The notes under the pieces: model-generated
The model's input: the letters and a program-made list of their open reading frames with translations, nothing else
What the model was told of the DNA's origin: nothing
Databases searched by the model: none
Made by a program: the position numbers and the translations under genes
In this document: piece after piece, positions 1-8,699 of the stretch
Numbering within the stretch: the stretch's first letter is position 1
How the letters are laid out: each line of letters opens with the position of its first letter
NCBI GenBank assembly: GCA_946407745.1
Contig: CAMJPQ010000032.1
Coordinates: 1 to 38,742, forward strand
DNA length: 38,742 nucleotides
Source: an uncultured Clostridia bacterium
Lineage (GTDB): Bacteria; Bacillota; Clostridia; Christensenellales; Aristaeellaceae
Direction of reading: 5' to 3'

Positions 1-354
1 GGGTTAAATTCATCTGTCCATTCTATGGGGAGTATTTTAAACTCTGCTTTTTGTATAATCATGCATAATATCGGTGTACGGAAAATCTGTCTCGCTCAGG
101 AATATAATGCCGTGCAAGCAGCGCCTATAGAGCTCGGATGTTACACTGCCACGGTTTTTATACTCGGCATACCCTTCGGTGACGATAAACCAAATATATT
201 CCTTGACTTGCCTTTTCATGACAGGCGCTCGGATGCCGCTGAAATCAAGCACCCGTTCAGCTATACATTTCTCGAAGTAGGGGCCAGCGCCTATGGTCAG
301 CTTTCGCAGGTCCCAGACATCGGCATTGAAGAATTCATTCGCTATCTGGATCAT
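1..354 (-). pseudogene. Second tyrosine recombinase (Tn554 TnpB-like), N-terminal part, frameshifted and cut by window edge
   Basis: The open frame begins inside the end of the upstream recombinase (ATG at 354, alternative ATG at 390) and stops at 37. The reading resumes in another frame with KAEFKILPIEWTDEFN up to base 1. Removing one base from the run of five T (plus strand 48-52) joins the frames smoothly after DYTK, so a one-base insertion is the simplest explanation. The position directly behind a TnpA-like integrase, with overlap, matches the tnpA-tnpB order of Tn554-type elements, whose second protein is a much longer recombinase. No catalytic residues lie in the visible part, so the family call rests on context and is moderate. 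A sequencing error in a homopolymer is possible. Confidence 0.5.
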
Positions 355-1477
355 TTTCAGTCCACCCGAAGCCTTTCTGTGCAGTCTCATAAAGCTGTCG
401 GCTCTGCTCTTTCAGCAAGCCATCCCGGAAATGTTCGTATATCCGGGTGGAAGAAAGGCTGGCATGCCGCAGTTGATGCTTGATGCTCAGTTCGTCCCAG
501 CCTGCCTCTAACCGCGCAGTTGCGCAGCCATGGCGGCACATGTGGGGATGAACAGAAACGCCTACTGCTTTGCTGATTCGCTTAAATAGCTTTTCAACGG
601 TATCCGAACACATGGGCTGTCCGGCAGTCGGGCCAGCAAGGTTCAGAAACAGGTACTCGCTGCTGTAGGGCTGGCGCTCATGAATACAGTAGGCAGAGAC
701 CGCCTCCAGCACATCATTAGGCAGGTAGACCGCGCCAGCTGCCTTGCGCTTCACATGTGTTCCATTGATATTCCCCTCACGCGGCACAATGTTGATTTTA
801 CTGTCCCACACTTCGAGATCGGCCAAATGTAACCCCAGCGTTTCGCCAAGCCGAAGGCCGCCTTCATACATGATGCCTACGACAGCTTTGTCACGCCAGT
901 AATGGCACTCCGCAATTATTGCCTTGTATAGTTCTGGGGTAACGAATTCAAGTTGCTCTTTATCTGGAGATATATGAAACAGGCTCTTGCGTATGATGTG
1001 CTTCTTCTGAACCATTTCATAGAGGAATGACTTAAACCGGGCCGGTGCCACTCCCTCCCGATAAACGTGGAGTGGATCAGCTACTCCGTCACGTGCCAGA
1101 TAGTCATAGAAGCTGAGCACAGTCTCTATGATCACATTGATTGTCTTCGGCTTGCGAGCAACCGGCACCGGGCCGACGAACAGGATATTCTTTCCGGACA
1201 ATGTGTCGGGATGCTGGAGCCATAGCAGAAAATCTCCGAGCACATCCAATGGGCCAGCATTCGGCTGTGAGGCTATTTTGAGTAGATCGATTTCCCGGAG
1301 TTCCAGATAGTCTCCATACAGCTTGAGATGCTGGGCATACGATAGCAGTGTATTGTCGGCACGTCCCAATGTATCCAAGAACTTCAGATAGCGGTTGAAA
1401 TGCACAACCGGATGGTGTTGGGAATCAATAATGATCCAGCGCTCGCCATGATCCGTAATAACCGGCTGTACTTTCAT
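335..1477 (-). CDS. Tyrosine-type site-specific recombinase (Tn554 TnpA-like)
   Basis: This 380-residue protein is a phage-integrase-family DNA breaking-rejoining enzyme. The N-terminal third looks like a core-binding domain (DNTLLSYAQHLKLYGDYL). The catalytic domain shows the arginine in YEGGLRLGETLGLHL, an H-x-x-R box in HPHMCRHG, a further conserved H in LRHASLSSTR and the nucleophile Y in RIYEHF, so the active site looks intact. I chose ATG 1477 because GGAGG lies eight bases before it; the longer GTG start at 1486 lies within that signal. It overlaps the next recombinase, as in two- or three-recombinase transposons. It probably mobilises an element extending to the left of the window. 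Its upstream side faces the defence operon, so the island at 1.7-23.6 kb may or may not belong to the same element. Confidence 0.85.
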   Translation of the reverse strand: MKVQPVITDHGERWIIIDSQHHPVVHFNRYLKFLDTLGRADNTLLSYAQHLKLYGDYLELREIDLLKIASQPNAGPLDVLGDFLLWLQHPDTLSGKNILFVGPVPVARKPKTINVIIETVLSFYDYLARDGVADPLHVYREGVAPARFKSFLYEMVQKKHIIRKSLFHISPDKEQLEFVTPELYKAIIAECHYWRDKAVVGIMYEGGLRLGETLGLHLADLEVWDSKINIVPREGNINGTHVKRKAAGAVYLPNDVLEAVSAYCIHERQPYSSEYLFLNLAGPTAGQPMCSDTVEKLFKRISKAVGVSVHPHMCRHGCATARLEAGWDELSIKHQLRHASLSSTRIYEHFRDGLLKEQSRQLYETAQKGFGWTENDPDSE

Positions 1478-1541
1478 CTCGGCCACCTCCCCGTCAGCAA
1501 GCGTGAAGCAGTCTGAGGTTATACTGGCACCGGCTAAAAGA

Positions 1542-1589
1542 CAAGAGAGAGTGCCTGTCTTTCGTCATTTTGACAGGCACTCTCTCTTG
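1542..1589 (-). terminator. Perfect 18-bp inverted repeat, probable terminator of the defence operon
   Basis: Bases 1542-1559 and 1572-1589 are exact reverse complements (18 bp) around a 12-base loop. Read on the minus strand the stem is followed by a T-rich stretch (TCTTTTAG), so it can end transcripts arriving from the operon that stops at 1720. It also lies just upstream of the recombinase gene, so a role as an element end or insulator is possible. Confidence 0.6.
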
Positions 1590-1719
1590 CATATTTGGGA
1601 TCAGTATTGTATTGTCACACTTGCTTTTGCTCATGAGCAGGATAGGGCAACGCAGAGGTGCGACCTGAGCGGCCCATGAGATTTGGCAAGGGAGTGGCGC
1701 TTAACGGCTCCACTCTTTT

Positions 1720-3435
1720 TCATGTATTGAAGTACTGCCGGAGGTAGTTTCGGAGCGCAGGATCACAAACATATACGAAGGCTCCGCGAATACCTCGGGT
1801 CATGAGCGTAGAATAGATATTGATGATGTAATCTCGAAGAGCTTCATAGTCTCCGCTAACAGCCCGGCCCAGGTTGTCCTTGTAATTCTCCTGAATCACT
1901 TCAATCCGGCGGTTGATCCGATCATAGGTAATCTCCGGGCCAAAGATAACGCCAACGTAATTCAGATCATAGCCCTGGACCGTATGGATGCAGCCGACCT
2001 CATATGGCAGCCGATCAGAATTAATCCAGTCAGTATAGGTCCGGTTCCACAGATAGCCTCGGCCAATCTTGATGTCTCGGACATCGGTATCCCTTGGAGT
2101 GCCCTTCGAGATCCAGGGCCATGCGTAACCGGCAACGCCACAGGACAGTCCGACCTCAGCATCCATGCGGTTGATCTCGTCCATCATGGCGTCGACATCT
2201 TCGAAGAAGCGCAGCGAGTAATTCTCAAACGGACCATGCGCTGCAGTAGCCCGGCTATGAAGAACATCCTTCACATACTCAATGTAGTCGTCTCCGCCAA
2301 GGCAGCGGAGCTGCGATGACAGCGGAATCCGAGTCAGGCTCCGATAGCGGAAGATGCGGTCGAACATGCCGGAAGGAATATCCGAGGGTTTGACAGACTG
2401 TTCCGGATCATAGAAGAGCAGCTGCATCCGACTGCAGGCCATAAGCCAGTCCAACTCGGTGGCATTCTGCGGCAAACCTAACAGTTCGTTGTTCTTATCA
2501 TATGCCGGATACTGCGCAAGGGCTTTGCGCTGGCGCAGCCGGTGTGCCTCATCGCATACCAGTAGGTCAAACTTGCCGCTTTGTGCAGCTTTCGGCACCT
2601 CCACCGGGCTGAGAATCATATCGGACGAAAGGCCGCGCACAGTATTGAAAACATTCCGGAGCGTCTGTCGGAGTGACTGCATGGGAACAACGAAGCCGAT
2701 CTTGAGCGGCTTATTGGGATTGATCAGCGCTTGGATAGCGCTGACATCTGTGGCCTCGGTGGAATCGTCGACTTCAAAGGTATTATTGGCCAGATCGGTT
2801 AGGAGCTTTAGCAGAAAAACAGCCAGGATCGTCTTGCCGGTTCCAGCACCGCCCTCGACAACGATGGTCTGCTCCATATCAAACTTCAGATAGCCAACCA
2901 GCAGATGCAGCACCTTATCGATGACTTTCTGTTGATCCTCTGTAAGCGACTTATATGGAGAATACTTGAACAGGTCGGAGTTCTCGATATCGGCAATGCC
3001 ACTGCGGACCAGCCCAAGTTCCTTCAAAGCATCCCAAATCTTCAGAAACTGGTGCTCATATTCCTCCCTGGCATAATAGTCGAAGTTCGCCAGGCCGCTG
3101 TTGCCGTTCTGGAGGCGATACTTGCCGTCTGCGGAGACATACTTGATCAGAAATGCTTCCAGGTCCAAAATGACGGACTTATTGAAAGTCGCATCCGTCA
3201 TGATGTGGATCACCTTGAGGCGCTGCCTTGCGGGGTTCTCCCAGTGTTGTGCCGCACGTCTGCCAGCGTTGAGGGTCTCGCCAATATATGCCTCGCGGGT
3301 CTCATCGTTATGGATGAAGTACACCACAGGCCAGTTCGTGCCGAATTCCCGCTGACCTGAACGCCAGGCCTCAATGGCGGCCTGGCTCTGAGCATTGAAG
3401 GGAAAATCACGGACCTGGAGGTCAAAGCTTATCAT
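1720..3435 (-). CDS. GIY-YIG nuclease fused to DUF2075 P-loop helicase-like ATPase
   Basis: The 571-residue protein has two parts. Residues about 37-98 form a GIY-YIG nuclease domain (VVYFIH, then YIGET, with Arg and Glu candidates R59/R60 and E93). Residues about 160-570 form a DUF2075-type superfamily 1-like ATPase: Walker A GGAGTGKT (195-202), DEAH box (295-298), a late motif GCIHTVQGYDLNYVG (481-495) and a motif-VI-like region LMTRGIRGAFVY. It probably uses ATP to move on nucleic acid and cut it; the substrate is unknown. ATG 3435 is preferred over ATG 3492 because AAGGAG stands eight bases upstream, and this start overlaps the MazG-like gene by 14 bases, implying translational coupling. 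It is the last gene of the operon. Such proteins occur in defence islands. Confidence 0.8.
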   Translation of the reverse strand: MISFDLQVRDFPFNAQSQAAIEAWRSGQREFGTNWPVVYFIHNDETREAYIGETLNAGRRAAQHWENPARQRLKVIHIMTDATFNKSVILDLEAFLIKYVSADGKYRLQNGNSGLANFDYYAREEYEHQFLKIWDALKELGLVRSGIADIENSDLFKYSPYKSLTEDQQKVIDKVLHLLVGYLKFDMEQTIVVEGGAGTGKTILAVFLLKLLTDLANNTFEVDDSTEATDVSAIQALINPNKPLKIGFVVPMQSLRQTLRNVFNTVRGLSSDMILSPVEVPKAAQSGKFDLLVCDEAHRLRQRKALAQYPAYDKNNELLGLPQNATELDWLMACSRMQLLFYDPEQSVKPSDIPSGMFDRIFRYRSLTRIPLSSQLRCLGGDDYIEYVKDVLHSRATAAHGPFENYSLRFFEDVDAMMDEINRMDAEVGLSCGVAGYAWPWISKGTPRDTDVRDIKIGRGYLWNRTYTDWINSDRLPYEVGCIHTVQGYDLNYVGVIFGPEITYDRINRRIEVIQENYKDNLGRAVSGDYEALRDYIINIYSTLMTRGIRGAFVYVCDPALRNYLRQYFNT

Positions 3436-3745
3436 ACTTCGTGCTCCTTCCCTTGCTCTTCTCGACGGGATACTTCTGCGCACTGACGGCAAGCTTGCGC
3501 TTGACGATTTCGATGGGGTCCAGGCCGAGCTTGCTGGCCAGCAGCAGGCAGTAATTCAGCACATCCGCCAGTTCCTCCTCGACAGCTGCCGGATCAGCGT
3601 CATCGCTCCACTGATAGCATTCGAGCAGTTCTCCTGCTTCAATGGAGATAGATTTGGCCAGGTTCGCCGGACTGTGAAATTGATCCCAATCCCGCTCCTC
3701 AGTGAATTTGACAACAAGTGCCATCAGTTCTTGAATGTCGCTCAT
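3422..3745 (-). CDS. MazG-like nucleotide pyrophosphohydrolase
   Basis: This 107-residue all-alpha protein carries the MazG/dCTPase-type metal-binding signature: IEAGELLECYQW with paired glutamates, followed by EEELADVLNYCLLL (ExxxD). The family hydrolyses (d)NTPs to monophosphates and pyrophosphate. ATG 3745 is chosen because AAGGAG lies nine bases before it; the upstream in-frame ATG (3754) is part of that signal. The gene sits between a coiled-coil protein and the GIY-YIG/DUF2075 protein in the defence operon. By inference it may deplete or clean nucleotides during phage infection, but an ordinary housekeeping role cannot be excluded. Confidence 0.8.
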   Translation of the reverse strand: MSDIQELMALVVKFTEERDWDQFHSPANLAKSISIEAGELLECYQWSDDADPAAVEEELADVLNYCLLLASKLGLDPIEIVKRKLAVSAQKYPVEKSKGRSTKYDKL

Positions 3746-3764
3746 TCCGGCCATCTCCTTCGTG

Positions 3765-4133
3765 TCACTTTGTGGATAATTCGTCCAGCAATTCGTCTAG
3801 CGTCATGCCGCTTTGCTTCAGGGAAGCAAGCAACCGGTCAAGTTTCTCCGACTCATCCCTTCGCTGTGCTCGGAGCTGAGCCTTCTCTTCTTTCGACAGC
3901 GGATGGTCTCTTTCCTCCACCAGCCGTTCGCGCCGTGCAGATAGCTGGGCCAGCTTCTCCTTCGTGGCAGCCAGTGATGCCTGATGCTTTGCCAGCGCTT
4001 CTTGGTCTCGCTTCACAATGGCGTCCCGCTGAGCTTGGAGCTTCAGTGTTGACGCTATCATGATGTCCAGTTCATGTATACGCTCGTCAAGTGGCCTGCG
4101 ATGATATCCGCCACGCTTTGATGCCTTCTCCAT
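3765..4133 (-). CDS. Small charged coiled-coil protein, function unknown
   Basis: The protein has 122 residues. An Arg/Lys-rich N-terminus (EKASKRGGYHRRPLDERI) is followed by a long, strongly charged coiled coil over roughly residues 20-95 and a short acidic tail (MTLDELLDELSTK). The coiled coil suggests oligomerisation and the basic head suggests nucleic-acid contact; both are inferences. ATG 4133 is preferred because GGAGG lies eight bases upstream; longer in-frame starts up to 4196 lack a good site. It lies between the SEC-C and MazG-like genes of the operon with short gaps. I do not recognise a named family. Confidence 0.65.
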   Translation of the reverse strand: MEKASKRGGYHRRPLDERIHELDIMIASTLKLQAQRDAIVKRDQEALAKHQASLAATKEKLAQLSARRERLVEERDHPLSKEEKAQLRAQRRDESEKLDRLLASLKQSGMTLDELLDELSTK

Positions 4134-4231
4134 CATGTTCTCCTCCACAGTGCGTTCTATGGCTACTGCAATTACCATGTTAGCATACAACGCCACTGTT
4201 TTCGAGGAAGGCTTTCAAGGTTTCAAGGCAG

Positions 4232-5269
4232 TCATAGGGAGAAGAAATCAACAACCGCCGGAAGCAGTCTACTCGCATAAGTGTCATCTGTGGGAGCCAG
4301 ATCAACGAACATGCTTTGAAAGGCATGCTGCCGAACAGGGTCTAGCTTTTCCCATGAACTAGGTCTTATGGCAATGTTTTCAGTGCTTCTGATGATAGTA
4401 TTGTTCACAAAGTTTTTTCTTTCATCAGCTGATAACGACGATAGCCGGACAGATATGTCAGTAAAGAGCGTGTCAAATTTACTAAGCCATGCAAAAATGG
4501 CAATCGTTAATTCTCCTTCAGGAAATACTGAGAAATATAAGTGACGCATTGGTGCGCTTTCATCCAGTATGTTCTGAATCGGCAACTGGTCGAAGCCTGC
4601 TGTGGGGACCTCTTGACCTGTTGCTGCAAAATTGGCAGCACCGGGAAACTCCCAGATAAAGCTTGTCAGCACAGCATAATCATTGGCTAGCAAAGCTTTG
4701 TCGAAAAGCTTTTTTTCGTCTGCAAAATCCTTTGTCGCCAGGTCAAAACCTATGCCGAAAAGATTTGCCGTTCCGAGTAGCCTCTGCATTTCAAAGGCGT
4801 GCCTCTTCTTGTGATACTCAAATGCAAATGCTCTGTAAATGTGAAGAAATACTTGCTCGGTGGTTCCTGAAAAAGGAACATCTTCGATTGGTTGAAAGAG
4901 GGTTTTATCATGGTATCCACAGAAGCCTGTAAACACTGTGGCTGAATTCAATCCAATCTTCTTCAGTAATGAGCTCTCAAGCATATGCTCACCGAAGACA
5001 GGCATATAAACAAAACCATCTTCGGCAATTCGGCTCAAAACTTTTCCTTTGGGAATCGTATGAGCATTAATAATCGTATCAGAGCAGTGCGTATGGTCTG
5101 GAAATAAACACTCTTTAAAATTTGACTTCTTTTTTCCTTGGTTTATGAGAGAAAACAGGCTTTGGTCGTGGCTCCGCTGACTTCCTTGGTTTCTTCCAAG
5201 GCAACAGTTCTTGTATTTCTTACCGCTTCCGCAAGGACATGGATCATTTCTACCGACTTTTTTGCTCAT
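4232..5269 (-). CDS. SEC-C motif protein with HNH-like zinc site, defence-associated
   Basis: The 345-residue protein opens with a SEC-C zinc motif (GRNDPCPCGSGKKYKNCC, residues 6-23). Residues about 50-135 contain a Cys/His pattern, CLFPDHTHCSDTIINAHTIP, then a second block FTGFCGYHDKTLFQPIE. This spacing resembles a degenerate HNH/zinc-finger fold seen in uncharacterised SEC-C proteins from defence contexts. The C-terminal 200 residues are helical with no motif I can name. The start is 14 bases after the DUF499 gene and lacks a clear Shine-Dalgarno sequence, so translation may depend on coupling. A nuclease or nucleic-acid sensor role is plausible, but key catalytic residues are not certain. 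Confidence 0.65.
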   Translation of the reverse strand: MSKKVGRNDPCPCGSGKKYKNCCLGRNQGSQRSHDQSLFSLINQGKKKSNFKECLFPDHTHCSDTIINAHTIPKGKVLSRIAEDGFVYMPVFGEHMLESSLLKKIGLNSATVFTGFCGYHDKTLFQPIEDVPFSGTTEQVFLHIYRAFAFEYHKKRHAFEMQRLLGTANLFGIGFDLATKDFADEKKLFDKALLANDYAVLTSFIWEFPGAANFAATGQEVPTAGFDQLPIQNILDESAPMRHLYFSVFPEGELTIAIFAWLSKFDTLFTDISVRLSSLSADERKNFVNNTIIRSTENIAIRPSSWEKLDPVRQHAFQSMFVDLAPTDDTYASRLLPAVVDFFSL

Positions 5270-5283
5270 TGATTTACTATTGA

Positions 5284-8200
5284 TCAGTTGTCAAAGCCGA
5301 AGTCTTCAACATGCAACGTTCGGCAGTTTTCCGTTACTGTCCGCACTGTAGGAACCGGTGTGCCATCCGGCATAGTTGCGTCAACAAGCAACCGGATTTC
5401 CACCTTCGCGCCATTTACTTGCATGAGGTGATTGATTACCTCGTCCATCAGCGAACCGAGGCTCTTGATTACGCGAGTATTGTCCAGCGTTGTCGTCATG
5501 CCAAAGTGTGTATTGGTAGGCACAACTGGCTTTGGCGGCTGAGGATCGATCGGTCCAGGTCCGGGATTTGGATCAGGAGTGGGCTTAGGCGGAATGGGAT
5601 CAGGACGTGGAGGCGTAGGCTCGACTTCTGAAGCTTTCTGCTTTAGCGCCGGCAACAGCTTGACGATAAGACCAGAATTGTCAACGAATCCAATATATTG
5701 GTTAATCTTCAGCCCAAGATAGCGCGTTCCATCAAACGCATCAGCATAAGCAAAGAATTCTTCAGAATTAACTCCGGCTTGGATGGCCTCTTTGAGCACA
5801 TCGATGGAAGTAAGGCGCGGTAAATAACAGTAGGTGCAGAGTTGTTTCCAGAGTTCTCCAACATTCTTGTGGTTTCCATCACCCCACAGGAGCTTGTCCA
5901 GTTCCATAAGGAGAAGCGCAGGTGCCCATTTGCTGATCAGCTGCTCGTTCTGCTCCATCTTTCGAGCAGCCTTTGACACGATGGTATCCGTTCCGCCCCG
6001 GATACTGATGGTTTCCCAAACGATATCGCTTTTGCTCACATCAAGGTCAATATAAGGCACAAGCAGCCAGCAATACGTTTCTCTGACCCGATCCTCGATG
6101 GTTCGCTCACAGCGTTCGAGCATGTTCTGTGTTTCACGCTCTTGAGCCTTATCCAGGTTAAGATCAACGGTGTCATCTTTAATAGATTTCCATGCCAAGA
6201 ACTGACGCGCTGCCTCCTTCAACCCGGTCATAGCAGTCTGATCAGGAGCGATAAAGGCCAGCATATTCCGATAAATACGCGGCGATTGCCCACGGTTATT
6301 CAAAATATCAGTAGCCGCTGCAATAGCATGATCAGTGGGAATATTCGTCTTGTATGTGGCAGAAATTGGAAGAACGACGAGGCCAACATCCTGATCGTCA
6401 GAAACGTCAGCAGAGCTGGCAGGGTTGATGTGGAGTCGAGCGAAAGGCCGCTCTTTCCGGATTTCCCGGAGTCTCCGCTCGATTTCCATCTCTACGTTTT
6501 CCTTGGATTGCTGGCTTGCACGGTCCTCGGCTGTCTTCCGAAGAGTAGGTCGCGTATCATACCAGAAACGCTCCGCAGAAGGATTGGTGTAAAGATAGGT
6601 CAGACTAGTTTGGAGTGTATTCAATGCGTCGTTGAATGTTGCAATGTTTTCACCGGGCTGGATGGTGCCAAGACGCACTCTGGATGCTTCCAGGCCACGG
6701 ACCGATTGCTTCCGTTCGCTGGGAGCAGAGCCAAGCATGATTGTACGAGCAACGCGACGGCACGCCATCAGTTGACCAAAGCGAGGAATGCCCTGGTCTT
6801 TCTGATACGGAATGGAGTCCTTTCCGTCAACTTCATGATCCACAATGGAATTCCAGTTATCACCTACGTGCCTGGTCAATTCATCACGGACGGCGGGGAC
6901 ATCAAGTGTCATCGAACCGGGCATAATCATCAGCCCAGCATCTTGATTCATCCATAGGTCGTGAATCACCGCAGCCATGAGGCGCAGTACACCACGGGTC
7001 TTCTGGAAATGCTCAATTGTAGCCCAGTCTTCATAGAGACGGTCAAACACTTCTGGATGAATGGGATAACACGACTGCATCCTGGCGAGATAGTCGACTT
7101 CCTTGGCTTCAGTTGGGAAATCGGCAGCGTTGTCCTGATACATTTGGCTGAAAGCCATGCAAACCTGATCACGCTTACCTTCGTCCTTACATGACTGGAA
7201 GAGACGACGACGCACAATCTCGAAGCCTTCATTGGCTGCTACAGGTTTCCAGATGGATTCCATACGGCCAAATGTGTGCTCAATAGCCGCCAATGCTTCC
7301 TTGCCGCCACCTTCGCCAACCTCGATCTCACTCTCCGGGATAGACGCCACGACCAGGCTATTCTCGCTTGCCCGTGCTGCTTCCGTAAGTTCCTGGATGA
7401 AAGTAATGAGGTTGTCGAACGAACCGGCTGGCAAGTTGTCCTTGCGCCATAGTTTCTTAGCATAGGCAACAAGCTCATCAATCAGGATGACGCAAGGCCC
7501 GCAGGAGTTGAAAAGATCAATCAAAGCCTTCGAGCCAGGTGCAACGCCCTTCTTGTCAGCCTCTTTGATGAAATCATAGACCTTGGGCACGCCAGAATCC
7601 ACGGCCAGCTGTGCTGCCATTTCGCCCCAGAGAGTATTGATCGTCACACCGGGAAGTTGAGGTTCTCTACGGCTCTTTGAAGGATCAAGTGCGGTACCAA
7701 CAAGAACAGCAACTCGACAGATTGGCGGCATGGTTACGCCAGCTTCGGACAGCACTTCTTTCAGGCTGCTGACCTTTGCAACAGGGGCTTTTCCACGCAG
7801 CGTATGATACAATGCCAACATGCTGTGTGTTTTGCCACCGCCAAATGCCGTCTTCAGTTGGATAACCGGCTCACCATCCGAACCGGAAACTCTGCGTAAA
7901 GCCTGAACAAGAAGTCCCTTGATGCCCTCGGTCACGTATGTACGAGAAAAGAATTCAATAGGGTCCCTGTACTCATATGCACCTTCACCGCGTGCGACCT
8001 GGGCCAGATCAGCCGCAAACTCGGCCTTCTTATATCTGCCCTGTGCCACATCAGGGTGGGGTTCCATAACGGTTCTCCAACTTGGAAGCCCCGCTACTGG
8101 CGTCTTTTGCATAACGCCAGACCCTTTCTTTGCTGGATCAGCAGCGACATTCACGGCGCTTGCAGAGCCTTGTGCACTGCCATAGCGCAAGGTGCGGATC

Positions 8201-8649
8201 AGTCGTTGGAGGCCTTCTGTAGTTTCACCGCTCGTATCAATTTTGTCTGCCAGCAAAGACATAGTATCGAGCGCACGCTCTGTCTCTTTATCCGTGAAAT
8301 CGGTGCCCGTAAAATGAGCCCAAGTAACACGAGCATTCTTGATCTCTTTGCACCAGCTCCGAGCATTGGCAGGCAAGCGATACTTGAACAAATTAGACCA
8401 ATGAAGATCAATCAAATTCAAGCAGAAATTGATGTCCAAGCTGTCCTGGCGGTCAGCAAAATCGCTGCTATAGGAGAGCTTCTCCGCATCACGCGCATTG
8501 AATTCTGAAAGAACTCGGACAACGCCATCCTGCCACCACATATCATTAATCTTGTAGTCTGGAATCGTCTGCAATTGCTGCAGGATATATCCCGCAAGTG
8601 GCTCACGGAGAATCTGGAATGCTTCATCAATAATGCTGTGGTTGGTCAT
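5284..8649 (-). CDS. DUF499 P-loop ATPase with N-terminal Swt1-like HEPN domain (Hma-type ATPase)
   Basis: The protein has 1121 residues. Residues about 1-125 resemble the Swt1-family HEPN domain, and R107-V-T-W-A-H112 is an intact RX4H motif, the signature of HEPN ribonucleases. After a linker comes a DUF499 ATPase: Walker A FGGGKTH near 269-275 and Walker B VILIDE near 387-392. A proline-rich linker (about 1005-1043) precedes an ~80-residue C-terminal domain. The start at ATG 8649 has AAGGAGG nine bases upstream; the longer GTG at 8703 overlaps the methylase stop but has no ribosome site. In the helicase-methylase-ATPase defence candidate this is the ATPase. The HEPN domain suggests an RNA-cutting abortive effector, which is inference. 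Confidence 0.85.
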   Translation of the reverse strand: MTNHSIIDEAFQILREPLAGYILQQLQTIPDYKINDMWWQDGVVRVLSEFNARDAEKLSYSSDFADRQDSLDINFCLNLIDLHWSNLFKYRLPANARSWCKEIKNARVTWAHFTGTDFTDKETERALDTMSLLADKIDTSGETTEGLQRLIRTLRYGSAQGSASAVNVAADPAKKGSGVMQKTPVAGLPSWRTVMEPHPDVAQGRYKKAEFAADLAQVARGEGAYEYRDPIEFFSRTYVTEGIKGLLVQALRRVSGSDGEPVIQLKTAFGGGKTHSMLALYHTLRGKAPVAKVSSLKEVLSEAGVTMPPICRVAVLVGTALDPSKSRREPQLPGVTINTLWGEMAAQLAVDSGVPKVYDFIKEADKKGVAPGSKALIDLFNSCGPCVILIDELVAYAKKLWRKDNLPAGSFDNLITFIQELTEAARASENSLVVASIPESEIEVGEGGGKEALAAIEHTFGRMESIWKPVAANEGFEIVRRRLFQSCKDEGKRDQVCMAFSQMYQDNAADFPTEAKEVDYLARMQSCYPIHPEVFDRLYEDWATIEHFQKTRGVLRLMAAVIHDLWMNQDAGLMIMPGSMTLDVPAVRDELTRHVGDNWNSIVDHEVDGKDSIPYQKDQGIPRFGQLMACRRVARTIMLGSAPSERKQSVRGLEASRVRLGTIQPGENIATFNDALNTLQTSLTYLYTNPSAERFWYDTRPTLRKTAEDRASQQSKENVEMEIERRLREIRKERPFARLHINPASSADVSDDQDVGLVVLPISATYKTNIPTDHAIAAATDILNNRGQSPRIYRNMLAFIAPDQTAMTGLKEAARQFLAWKSIKDDTVDLNLDKAQERETQNMLERCERTIEDRVRETYCWLLVPYIDLDVSKSDIVWETISIRGGTDTIVSKAARKMEQNEQLISKWAPALLLMELDKLLWGDGNHKNVGELWKQLCTYCYLPRLTSIDVLKEAIQAGVNSEEFFAYADAFDGTRYLGLKINQYIGFVDNSGLIVKLLPALKQKASEVEPTPPRPDPIPPKPTPDPNPGPGPIDPQPPKPVVPTNTHFGMTTTLDNTRVIKSLGSLMDEVINHLMQVNGAKVEIRLLVDATMPDGTPVPTVRTVTENCRTLHVEDFGFDN

Positions 8650-8699
8650 CTGTTCATTCCTCCTTGCCCAGAGTTTAAGCGGAATTTGCCCGTATGCGG

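Noticed and set aside
1692-1720. Hairpin GAGTGG/CCACTC with five T on the plus strand
   Set aside because: It looks like a terminator for plus-strand transcripts, but no plus-strand gene lies upstream; it was not listed as a separate feature.
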